Assembly: GCA_003556525.1 (NCBI GenBank)
Contig: PWRH01000074.1
Coordinates: 1-5,578, forward strand
Length of the DNA: 5,578 nucleotides
Origin: Candidatus Nealsoniibacteriota bacterium
Lineage (GTDB): Bacteria; Patescibacteriota; Minisyncoccia; Minisyncoccales; RBG-13-42-11
Reading direction: 5' to 3'
The notes beneath the pieces are model-generated. The model was not told the DNA's origin. It searched no databases and saw only the letters and a list, made by a program, of their open reading frames with translations. The position numbers and the translations under genes were made by a program. Shown here piece after piece: positions 1 to 4,644 of this stretch. How positions within the stretch are numbered: position 1 is the first letter of the stretch; each line of letters begins with the position of its first letter.

Positions 1-308
1 AAAGAAATGCAATTACCAGATATAAAGTATTGAAAAGATTTAAAAATTATGATTTAGTTGAAGTTGAAATAGAAACAGGCAGAAAACACCAGATAAGAGC
101 GCACTTCAACTATCTCGGCCATCCGGTTGCCGGAGATAAAATGTACGGCTTTAAAAATCAGCCCTGCCCCAAAGGACTTGAAAGACAATTTCTTCATGCA
201 AGCTATCTTAAAATAAAACTATTAAGCGGGGAGGAAAAAGAATTTAGGTCTGAACTGCCCGAAGATTTGGAAAAAATAATAAAAGAGCTCAATGGCTCCA
301 GTCAATAA
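1..308 (+). CDS. RluA-family pseudouridine synthase, 3' end only
   Basis: C-terminal 101 codons of a pseudouridine synthase of the RluA/RluD family, enzymes that isomerise uridines in 23S rRNA or tRNA. The reading frame is open to the left edge (first full codon at base 3), so the gene starts outside the window; the TTG at 30 is an internal Leu codon. Visible family signatures are TGRKHQIRAH (residues 25-34 of the fragment), GHPVAGDKMYG (39-49) and FLHAS (63-67), the hallmark order for the C-terminal half of the catalytic domain. The catalytic Asp motif lies upstream and cannot be checked. It ends in TAA, 21 nt before rplS on the same strand, which suggests co-transcription with ribosomal protein and tRNA genes. 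The family is certain; the exact member (RluA, RluC, RluD) and the modified base cannot be told from this fragment. Confidence 0.93.
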   Translation, partial: RNAITRYKVLKRFKNYDLVEVEIETGRKHQIRAHFNYLGHPVAGDKMYGFKNQPCPKGLERQFLHASYLKIKLLSGEEKEFRSELPEDLEKIIKELNGSSQ

Positions 309-329
309 TTTTATATTTTAATTAATAAT

Positions 330-710
330 ATGTCTAAAAAAATAGAAACATTTAATAAAGAGCAGTTGAAAAAAGACCTGCCTGAAATCAGGCCGGGCGA
401 TACTGTTAAGGTTTACCAAAAAATAAAAGAAAGCTTTAAAAAGGGAAAAACAGAAGAAAAAAAAGAAAGAATTCAGGCTTTTGAGGGCCAGGTAATAGCA
501 AAAAAGCACGGCAAAGGGGTTTCTTCAACAATTACGGTTCAAAAAAATATTTCAGGTATCAGGGTTGAAAAAATATTTCCTGTTCATTCGCCAATAATCG
601 AAAAAATTGAAGTTATTAAAAGGGCAAAAGCAAGAAGGGCAAAACTATACTATTTAAGAGAGGCTAAAGGAAAAAGAGCCAAACTAAAAGAAAGGCCCGT
701 TAAAAAATAA
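330..710 (+). CDS. rplS: 50S ribosomal protein L19
   Basis: Ribosomal protein L19 (bL19), 126 residues, a normal length for the family. It sits on the 50S face at the subunit interface and contributes to 30S-50S bridging. Visible signatures are RPGDTV (21-26), FEGQVIA (51-57), the central strand region ending IFPVHSP (82-88), and the C-terminal RRAKLYYLR (102-110), followed by a lysine/arginine-rich tail. The N-terminus is about 10 residues longer than in compact homologues. The ATG at 330 is the only sensible start; the upstream bases are AT-only (about 20 nt) with no Shine-Dalgarno motif, so initiation would be SD-independent. It lies 21 nt after the RluA-family gene and 14 nt before tRNA-Leu(GAG), so it is probably part of one rightward transcript that also contains tRNAs. 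Confidence 0.97.
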   Translation: MSKKIETFNKEQLKKDLPEIRPGDTVKVYQKIKESFKKGKTEEKKERIQAFEGQVIAKKHGKGVSSTITVQKNISGIRVEKIFPVHSPIIEKIEVIKRAKARRAKLYYLREAKGKRAKLKERPVKK

Positions 711-724
711 AATTAAGCCGATAA

Positions 725-808
725 GCCGAGGTGGAGGAATTGGGAGACTCGCATCCTTGAGGTGGATGTGCCGGCAACGGCGTGCGGGTTCAAATCCCGC
801 CCTCGGCA
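725..808 (+). tRNA. tRNA-Leu(GAG)
   Basis: Class II tRNA of 84 nt that decodes CUC/CUU. Acceptor stem GCCGAGG (725-731) pairs with CCTCGGC (801-807); discriminator A808, as expected for Leu. The anticodon stem CATCC/GGATG encloses loop TTGAGGT with anticodon GAG at 759-761. It has a long variable arm (about 769-783) and a T arm GCGGG-TTCAAAT-CCCGC. The D-loop keeps the usual GG. CCA is not encoded (CAA follows), so CCA-adding enzyme is required. It begins only 14 nt after the rplS stop. Confidence 0.97.
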
Positions 809-815
809 CAAAAAG

Positions 816-887
816 GGACGGTTAGCTCAACGGCAGAGCGCATGACTTACATTCATGAGGTTATAGGTTCAAATCCTATACCGTCCA
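816..887 (+). tRNA. tRNA-Val(UAC)
   Basis: 72-nt tRNA. Acceptor GGACGGT (816-822) pairs with ACCGTCC (880-886), discriminator A887. D stem GCTC/GAGC; anticodon stem CATGA/TCATG with loop CTTACAT, anticodon TAC at 848-850 (reads GUA and possibly other GUN codons); T arm ATAGG-TTCAAAT-CCTAT. It is followed by CCG, so CCA is not fully encoded. It starts 7 nt after tRNA-Leu, so the pair must be processed from one precursor. Confidence 0.96.
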
Positions 888-912
888 CCGGTTTTAAAAA
901 TTTTTTGAACCT

Positions 913-984
913 GCTGGAGTAGCTCATTGGTAGAGCACTTCTCTGAAAAAGAAGGGGTAGAGGGTTCGATTCTCTCCTCCAGCA
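913..984 (+). tRNA. tRNA-Phe(GAA)
   Basis: 72-nt tRNA. Acceptor GCTGGAG (913-919) pairs with CTCCAGC (977-983), discriminator A984. D stem GCTC/GAGC with TTGG in the loop; anticodon stem CTTCT/AGAAG with loop CTGAAAA and anticodon GAA at 945-947; T arm GAGGG-TTCGATT-CTCTC with one G-U pair. CCA is not encoded. The 25 nt between it and tRNA-Val are A/T-rich; I see no convincing promoter or GC-rich terminator there. Confidence 0.97.
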
Positions 985-1001
985 CAAAAATATCGGTTGA
1001 T

Positions 1002-1076
1002 GCGGGAGTAGTTCAGTGGTAGAACGTCTCGTTGCCAACGAGAAGCTCGCGGGTTCGATCCCCGTCTCCCGCTCCA
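1002..1076 (+). tRNA. tRNA-Gly(GCC), with encoded CCA
   Basis: Acceptor GCGGGAG (1002-1008) pairs with CTCCCGC (1066-1072), discriminator T1073, then CCA at 1074-1076. D stem GTTC/GAAC; anticodon stem TCTCG/CGAGA with loop TTGCCAA and anticodon GCC at 1034-1036; T arm GCGGG-TTCGATC-CCCGT with a terminal G-U pair. It is the last gene of the four-tRNA cluster and the only one of nine tRNAs here whose CCA end is in the DNA. The mature body without CCA ends at 1073. Confidence 0.97.
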
Positions 1077-1083
1077 AAAAATA

Positions 1084-1112
1084 TTGACAAACACTCTTGC
1101 TTGTGATAATAT
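1084..1112 (+). promoter_or_regulatory. Candidate sigma70-type promoter for the 3D-domain gene
   Basis: A perfect -35 TTGACA (1084-1089) is followed, after 17 nt, by TAATAT (1107-1112); the overlapping GATAAT (1105-1110) is a better -10 match but leaves a 15-nt spacer. Transcription would begin near 1118, at the foot of the hairpin described next. It sits just after the tRNA cluster and 30 nt before the ATG at 1142. Prediction from consensus only. Confidence 0.6.
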
Positions 1113-1117
1113 CCACT

Positions 1118-1141
1118 AATCCCCTTCGAGGGGATTTTAAA
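1118..1141 (+). promoter_or_regulatory. Leader hairpin carrying the Shine-Dalgarno-like sequence of the 3D gene
   Basis: AATCCCC (1118-1124) pairs with GGGGATT (1130-1136) around a TTCGA loop (T1125-A1129 can also pair). The 3' arm contains GAGGGG (1128-1133), ending 8 nt before the ATG at 1142: normal Shine-Dalgarno spacing. When folded, the ribosome site would be mostly buried. A run of only four T follows, so it could alternatively be a weak intrinsic terminator for the tRNA cluster. The hairpin is seen directly; its role is inferred. Confidence 0.45.
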
Positions 1142-1300
1142 ATGGATATTTATTCTAAAATCCCTGTTTTTACAGGGAGTAAAATCAAATATAGTATTTT
1201 GATCGGATTAACCGGCTTATTCAGCTTGGCTTTTTTTTGTTTCTTTCCTTTAAAAATAAGCGAAAGTAATACAACTCTAATAAAAGAAATAACCATATAA
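1142..1300 (+). CDS. N-terminal membrane-anchor half of an interrupted 3D-domain protein
   Basis: 52 codons from the ATG at 1142 to the TAA at 1298-1300. The product has a short positively charged N-terminus, one hydrophobic segment (about residues 18-36, rich in L, I, F, A) and a polar tail: a signal peptide or single membrane anchor. It has no domain of its own. It is in the same frame as the 3D-domain ORF at 1352-1687, and the 17 codons between (1301-1351) contain no other stop, so it reads as the missing export segment of that protein, separated by one TAA. Start choice: ATG at 1142 has an SD-like GAGGGG 8 nt upstream and the candidate promoter at 1084-1112; the TTG at 1097 lies inside that promoter and is unlikely. 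A 7-bp hairpin (1161-1178) falls in codons 7-13. It could also be an independent 52-residue membrane peptide. Confidence 0.6.
   Translation: MDIYSKIPVFTGSKIKYSILIGLTGLFSLAFFCFFPLKISESNTTLIKEITI
1161..1178 (+). repeat. Perfect inverted repeat inside the start of the anchor ORF
   Basis: TCCCTGT (1161-1167) and ACAGGGA (1172-1178) form a 7-bp stem with a TTTT loop. It is the second hairpin within 25 nt of the first (1118-1136), inside codons 7-13. It may be a translation-modulating mRNA structure, a protein-binding operator, or chance in Lys/Gly/Pro codons; the sequence alone does not decide. Confidence 0.4.
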
Positions 1301-1351
1301 AAAGAAAATTTTTCCGAAAACAGCCTGATTATTCTTTCGGGAAATACTTTA

Positions 1352-1687
1352 ATGCCGGACTATAATTTACCCAATCCGGAATCTCAAATTACGAGGAAAA
1401 TACCTGTTATTGTAACCGCTTATTCAAGCACTCCCTGGGAAACATGGGGTAATCCCTTTGTGACTGCAGCCGGAACCTGGGTTAAAGACGGTATAGTTGC
1501 CAATAACTATCTTCCTTTTGGAACAAAAGTAAGAATGCCTGAAATATACGGCGACAGGGTTTTTATTGTTGAGGACCGAATGCATAGCAGAAAAGGAAAC
1601 TATCATTTTGATATTTGGTTTCCCTCTCATTCGGAAGCGGTTAATTTCGGAGTAAAAAGAACCTATGTTGAGGTTCTTGAAAATTAA
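1352..1687 (+). CDS. 3D (Asp-box) domain protein, catalytic part; lacks its own signal sequence
   Basis: 111 codons encoding a 3D domain, the double-psi beta-barrel fold shared with MltA-type lytic transglycosylases and the C-termini of firmicute resuscitation-type proteins, usually exported and acting on peptidoglycan. Visible pattern from the ATG at 1352: VTAYSS (21-26), PFVTAAGTW (35-43), KDGIVA (45-50) with Asp46, LPFGTKVRMPEIYGD (54-68), VEDRM (73-77) with Asp75, FDIWF (86-90) with Asp87, and EAVNFGVK (95-102). Three Asp in this order match the domain name. As written it has no export signal, which makes little sense for a wall enzyme. The missing anchor lies directly upstream in the same frame (1142-1300), split off by one TAA, so the likely ancestral gene is 1142-1687 (181 sense codons). 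Either this is a pseudogene or recent nonsense allele, the TAA is a sequence error or is read through, or translation restarts at 1352. It overlaps the stop of the opposing gene by 3 nt. Confidence 0.85.
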   Translation: MPDYNLPNPESQITRKIPVIVTAYSSTPWETWGNPFVTAAGTWVKDGIVANNYLPFGTKVRMPEIYGDRVFIVEDRMHSRKGNYHFDIWFPSHSEAVNFGVKRTYVEVLEN

Positions 1688-2031
1688 CTTTTTTTGAAAA
1701 AAACTCTGTACCAATTTTTATCAAAAAAAAGGTCATGAAGAGATAGGCCACAAATTGCGCCTAAAAAAATTTTTGGAAAAACAGCCAACCAACCGACAAG
1801 GGTTATAAAAAAAATAATAATAACCCCCCAAATCCAGTGGTGGAAATGAAATCGCCATTTTCCAAAATCCAAAAATATTGACTTTACTTTTCCGGTTGAA
1901 AAAAACTTGTCGTGAAATATTTTTGTAATCCAATAACCGATAACCAGTCCTGTTCCGAATAAAATACAAAAGTAAAAAGAAAAGCCGAATGTTGCAACCG
2001 GAAAAACAATTTTTTTAATTTTTTTTGCCAT
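1684..2031 (-). CDS. Small membrane protein with HFHHW motif, function unknown
   Basis: 115-residue protein that I cannot assign to a named family. The sequence shows a basic N-terminus (MAKKIKK), a long hydrophobic stretch (about residues 9-36), a polar segment, the motif RFHFHHWIWG (60-69), a second hydrophobic stretch (about 67-85), a weaker third (about 86-98), then LHD (98-100) and an aromatic, basic tail. The clustered His62, His64, His65 with His99-Asp100 could bind a metal at the membrane face; that is inference. I vaguely associate HHW-plus-HD small membrane proteins with CPR genomes but cannot name one. The start at 2031 is chosen because the longer frame to 2169 runs through two tRNA genes. 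It begins 18 nt after tRNA-Leu(UAA) with no Shine-Dalgarno motif, so it is probably expressed from the same transcript after tRNA excision. Its TAA overlaps the TAA of the opposing 3D gene. Confidence 0.72.
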   Translation of the reverse strand: MAKKIKKIVFPVATFGFSFYFCILFGTGLVIGYWITKIFHDKFFSTGKVKSIFLDFGKWRFHFHHWIWGVIIIFFITLVGWLAVFPKIFLGAICGLSLHDLFFDKNWYRVFFKKS

Positions 2032-2049
2032 TTTTATAAAATTAAAATG

Positions 2050-2133
2050 TGCCGAGGGCGGGACTTGCACCCGCACGGAGTAAACTCCAATGGATTTTAA
2101 GTCCATACTGTCTTCTAATTCCAGCACCTCGGC
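2050..2133 (-). tRNA. tRNA-Leu(UAA), with A18/G55
   Basis: 84-nt class II tRNA on the minus strand reading UUA (UUG by wobble). The acceptor GCCGAGG is encoded at 2127-2133 and its partner at 2051-2057; discriminator A at 2050. Anticodon stem ATGGA/TCCAT, loop CTTAAAA, anticodon TAA at 2097-2099. Long variable arm. The D-loop reads AATTAGAAGA where TTGG is usual, and the T-loop is TGCAAGT instead of TTCAAGT: position 18 is A and position 55 is G. CCA not encoded. It lies 7 nt downstream of tRNA-Cys, which has the same pair of changes. Confidence 0.96.
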
Positions 2134-2140
2134 ATACTTG

Positions 2141-2212
2141 AGGCCACGGTCGGATTTGCACCGACGCATACTTCTTTTGCAGAGAAGCGCCTTACTACTT
2201 GGCTACGTGGCC
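2141..2212 (-). tRNA. tRNA-Cys(GCA), with A18/G55
   Basis: 72-nt tRNA on the minus strand. Acceptor GGCCACG (encoded at 2206-2212) pairs with CGTGGCC (encoded at 2142-2148); discriminator U (encoded at 2141), the Cys identity base. D stem GCC/GGC; anticodon stem CTTCT/AGAAG with loop CTGCAAA and anticodon GCA at 2178-2180; T stem GTCGG/CCGAC. The D-loop AAGTAGTAA has A where the first G of the usual GG pair stands, and the T-loop TGCAAAT has G at 55. CCA is not encoded. It lies 17 nt after rbfA, in the same direction. Confidence 0.96.
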
Positions 2213-2229
2213 GATTGTTCAATTAAAAA

Positions 2230-2565
2230 TTATTTTTTCAACTTCTCTAAAATTTCTTCGATCCGGCCGGCTTTGGCTGTTTCTTTTTCAAGAACAAAAT
2301 AAATTTTTGGTACAAACTTCATATTCAGTCTCTTATTCATTTTTTTTTGTAAATGATAAACCTCTCTCTCCAGTATTTTTAGCGCCTTTAAAGCTTCTTG
2401 CTCCGGCATAACACTAATATAGACCCTAACATGCTTTAAGTCAGCCGATGCTTCGGCTTTTGTTAATGTTAAATAAATTTCCGAAGGAAAGTCAACCTCT
2501 TTTTTTATAATCTGAAAAAGTTCTCTTTGAATAAGCCGATTAACTTTTTTGATTCTTTCCGTCAT
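2230..2565 (-). CDS. rbfA: 30S ribosome-binding factor A
   Basis: RbfA, 111 residues, usual length: a single type II KH-fold protein that binds the immature 30S subunit and helps 16S rRNA 5'-end maturation and cold growth. Visible pattern: N-terminal basic helix (MTERIKKVNRLIQREL, 1-16), first strand YLTLTKAEASADL (31-43) corresponding to the family's V-T-x-V-x-V-S-x-DL segment, VRVYISV (46-52), a long central helix (about 55-80) and KFVPKIYFVLE (83-93), the P-x-L/I-x-F strand, ending in a short charged helix. Its ATG overlaps the infB TAA by one base (TAATG at the junction), so translation is probably coupled by re-initiation. infB-rbfA is the classical order. The infB-rbfA unit is followed by tRNA-Cys 17 nt downstream instead of truB. 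Confidence 0.95.
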   Translation of the reverse strand: MTERIKKVNRLIQRELFQIIKKEVDFPSEIYLTLTKAEASADLKHVRVYISVMPEQEALKALKILEREVYHLQKKMNKRLNMKFVPKIYFVLEKETAKAGRIEEILEKLKK

Positions 2566-4070
2566 TAAAGGCCTTTTTTTACTCTTTCTATTGTATAAAA
2601 AGATAAAGTGTCTCCTGCTTCAATACTTACTGTTCCTTCAAATAAAATACCACACTCTTCTCCTTTTGATATTAAAGCTGCGTCTTTTTTGTTTCTTTGC
2701 AAATTAATCATTTTTCCCTCACCAATCTTTTCATCATCCCTTAAAACATCGATTAAGGCGCCTTTTCTTATTTCTCCCAAAGTTACTCGTCCTCCGATAA
2801 TCTGCCTGTTTTTGTCCGTTAAAAATTTGGCCAACACCTTCAGTTTTCCAATATCTTTTCTTTCGTCTTCGGGGTCGGCAATAGCTTCCATCATTTTGGT
2901 TACTTTTTCTGTCAAATCATAAATAATTTCGGAAAAAATAACCTTTACCTTTTCTCTTTCCGCCATTTTTTTGGCGGTTTTATCCATTTTAACCCTGAAT
3001 CCGAAAATCACAATTTTTCCGGTAAGGGCAAGCTTAATGTCGGACTCATTAATATTGCCTATTTCTGATTTTAAAATTTTTAAAGAAACTTTTTCTTGAG
3101 GCAAAGAATTTAAAATACCTTCAATTGCTTCGATTGAGCCGGAAACATCCGCTTTTAAAATTAAACTTAAAGTTTTTTGCTTATTGTTTTCAACAAAAAT
3201 TTCAGTTACTTCTTCTTTTTTTTGTTCGGCTTTCTCCGGGTTTTTACTATAATTTTGAGCATCTGCCAGTTCAAAAAAAGACTTAAACTTTTCTCCAACC
3301 TTGGGGGGCTGATTAAAGCCGAAAATAATAACGGGATCCGAGGGAAAAGCTTTTTTAATCGATTTTTTTTGAAAATCTTCTATACTTTTAACTTTTACAA
3401 AACCCGAGCTTGTGGCAACACTATCACCTGTTTTTAAACATCCGCTTACTAAAAGCAAGGTAGCTGTCAAACCCCTAAAATTATCCAGGTGAGACTCAAT
3501 AATAACTCCTTCTGCCGGGCCGCTAAAATCAGCGGTTAAATTTTCCATTTCAGCGGTTAATAAGATTAATTCCAAAATATCGGGAATACCTTTTTTTGTT
3601 TTTGCCGAAACTTGAACAGAAGGAATTTTTCCGCCCAAAGACTCAACCAAAAAATCTTCTTTTGAGAGTTCAATCTTAACCTTTTCAGGGTCACTTAGGG
3701 GTTTATCTATTTTATTTAAGGCAACTATTGCGGGAACACCTGATTTTTTGATGTGTAAAATAGCTTCTTTGGTTTGGGGCTTTACGCCTTCGGTTGCATC
3801 AACAACCAAAATTGCAATATCCGCAACTTTTGCTCCCCGAGAGCGCATTTCCAAAAAAGCCTCATGGCCCGGAGTGTCAAGAAAAGTAATTTTTTTGCCC
3901 TGCTCTTCAACTTGATAGGCGGCAATATGCTGGGTAATTCCGCCCGATTCCTTGCTTGTAATTTTAAAGTCTTTAATTGCCTCAAGTAAAGAGCTTTTTC
4001 CATGATCAATATGACCCAGAACCACAACTATCGGCGGCCTGGTTGTTGTTTTCTGATTCTCTTTTTTCAT
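2565..4070 (-). CDS. infB: Translation initiation factor IF-2, short form
   Basis: IF-2, the GTPase that places formyl-Met-tRNA on the 30S subunit and promotes subunit joining. 501 residues against about 740-890 in well-studied bacteria: the variable N-terminal domains are absent and the protein starts 11 residues before the G domain. G1 GHIDHGKS (19-26), G2 GGITQHI (43-49) with Thr46, G3 DTPGH (65-69) with the catalytic His69, G4 NKID (119-122), G5 SAK (155-157). Then come domain II (about 185-265), a charged linker (about 275-297), domain III opening with LILKADVSGSIEAI (303-316), and the C-terminal fMet-tRNA-binding domain with ECGI (472-475). The P-loop has Ser-Ser after Lys where Thr-Thr is usual; both are allowed. 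Start ATG at 4068-4070 has no Shine-Dalgarno motif and lies inside the end of the DUF4446 gene (65-nt overlap). No nusA or rimP is seen upstream. Confidence 0.97.
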   Translation of the reverse strand: MKKENQKTTTRPPIVVVLGHIDHGKSSLLEAIKDFKITSKESGGITQHIAAYQVEEQGKKITFLDTPGHEAFLEMRSRGAKVADIAILVVDATEGVKPQTKEAILHIKKSGVPAIVALNKIDKPLSDPEKVKIELSKEDFLVESLGGKIPSVQVSAKTKKGIPDILELILLTAEMENLTADFSGPAEGVIIESHLDNFRGLTATLLLVSGCLKTGDSVATSSGFVKVKSIEDFQKKSIKKAFPSDPVIIFGFNQPPKVGEKFKSFFELADAQNYSKNPEKAEQKKEEVTEIFVENNKQKTLSLILKADVSGSIEAIEGILNSLPQEKVSLKILKSEIGNINESDIKLALTGKIVIFGFRVKMDKTAKKMAEREKVKVIFSEIIYDLTEKVTKMMEAIADPEDERKDIGKLKVLAKFLTDKNRQIIGGRVTLGEIRKGALIDVLRDDEKIGEGKMINLQRNKKDAALISKGEECGILFEGTVSIEAGDTLSFYTIERVKKGL

Positions 4071-4440
4071 TTTTATTATAATTTTTAATTGCTAACTCAA
4101 TCGCTCTTACCTCTTCTTTGGAAAGATTATATTGCGATTTACCTCCTTTTATCGGCTTGGCATAAACCCTGTTATTCTCTCTGGCATAAAAACTGGTAAT
4201 AATAATTCCATTGTCGTTTCGGTCAAGTAGTGCGATTGAAAAACTTTGATTTCCACCAATTTGACTGAAAGGATTGAATCTTATTATACCGACTTTCTGA
4301 ACTGAAAACCTGCTTTCTTCCTTTAATTCCCTAAAAGCCGAAGAAAGATCTTCAAAATCTTGTTTTATTTTCTTAAATTCCGATAAAAGCTGATCCAAAT
4401 TTTCCGGTTCTTTTTTTTGTTTTTTTAAAAAATTAAACAT
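4006..4440 (-). CDS. DUF4446 family protein
   Basis: 144-residue protein of the DUF4446 family, whose function is not known. The core is visible as VGIIRFNPF (50-58), GGNQSFSIALLD (62-73), NGIIITS (77-83), RVYAKPI (91-97) and LSKEE (106-110). The N-terminal 45 residues are charged and helical, with heptad-like hydrophobics (probable short coiled coil). Firmicute members, as I recall them, usually carry an N-terminal membrane helix; this one has only FNFL after Met and looks soluble. The last 21 residues (about 124-144; Asn, Glu, Ser, Gly-rich) are encoded inside infB in another frame, look unlike domain sequence, and end at the only TGA stop in the window, suggesting loss of an earlier stop. 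The start lies 15 nt after tRNA-Ser without a Shine-Dalgarno motif. Position before infB suggests co-expression with the initiation machinery. Confidence 0.9.
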   Translation of the reverse strand: MFNFLKKQKKEPENLDQLLSEFKKIKQDFEDLSSAFRELKEESRFSVQKVGIIRFNPFSQIGGNQSFSIALLDRNDNGIIITSFYARENNRVYAKPIKGGKSQYNLSKEEVRAIELAIKNYNKNEKRESENNNQAADSCGSGSY

Positions 4441-4455
4441 TTTATTTTAACAAAG

Positions 4456-4542
4456 CGGAGAGGGTGAGATTCGAACTCACGTGCCCTAAAAGAGCCAACC
4501 GCTTTCGAGGCGGCGCCGTTATGACCGCTTCGGTACCTCTCC
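4456..4542 (-). tRNA. tRNA-Ser(CGA)
   Basis: 87-nt class II tRNA on the minus strand reading UCG. Acceptor GGAGAGG (encoded at 4536-4542) pairs with CCTCTCC (encoded at 4457-4463); discriminator G at 4456, typical of Ser. Anticodon stem GCCGC/GCGGT (one G-U pair), loop CTCGAAA, anticodon CGA at 4505-4507. Long variable arm, T-loop TTCGAAT, D-loop with normal GG. CCA not encoded. It lies 15 nt upstream of the DUF4446 start codon, so RNase processing of its 3' end would leave an mRNA with a leader of about 15 nt. Confidence 0.96.
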
Positions 4543-4610
4543 TTAAAGAATGGTAAATCTCATTAGAAGCGGCCTGAACTGATTTTTTCTCAAATTTTAA
4601 TTTTTCCGAT

Positions 4611-4639
4611 ATTATCTTGCTTATTCTAAAATATTTCAA
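4611..4639 (-). promoter_or_regulatory. Candidate promoter for tRNA-Ser / DUF4446 / infB unit
   Basis: On the minus strand, TTGAAA (4634-4639) and GATAAT (4611-4616) are each 5/6 matches to the sigma70 hexamers with an optimal 17-nt spacer. The expected start is near 4604, giving a leader of about 60 nt before tRNA-Ser. It lies in the 102-nt gap between tRNA-Ala and tRNA-Ser, the longest non-genic stretch within the leftward unit. Consensus-based prediction in AT-rich DNA, so moderate certainty. Confidence 0.4.
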
Positions 4640-4644
4640 TTCTG

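Noticed and set aside
888..912. GGTT...AACC inverted repeat between tRNA-Val and tRNA-Phe
   Set aside because: Four GC-bearing end pairs around a T/A-run, with no T-tract after the stem; not convincing as a terminator or promoter.
853..1116. 87-codon minus-strand ORF across three tRNA genes
   Set aside because: Antisense to tRNA-Val, Phe and Gly. Peptides such as RETGIEPAS and RRESNP are the familiar false translations of the conserved T arm, not a protein.
1118..1138. Intrinsic terminator of the tRNA cluster
   Set aside because: The stem is adequate but only four T follow, and the SD-like sequence plus promoter spacing favour a leader function. Kept only as an alternative.
1685..1705. T7/A7 palindrome after the convergent stops as a bidirectional terminator
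   Set aside because: The stem would be A-T only with a one-base loop and no GC pairs, so it is too weak for an intrinsic terminator.
2032..2169. 46-codon N-terminal extension of the HFHHW membrane protein
   Set aside because: The extension is the translation of tRNA-Cys and tRNA-Leu(UAA) sequence (for example RVQVPPSAH); the first start outside the tRNAs is the ATG at 2031.
2090..2411. Two overlapping plus-strand ORFs of about 70 codons
   Set aside because: They are antisense to tRNA-Leu(UAA), tRNA-Cys and rbfA, with no coding character of their own.
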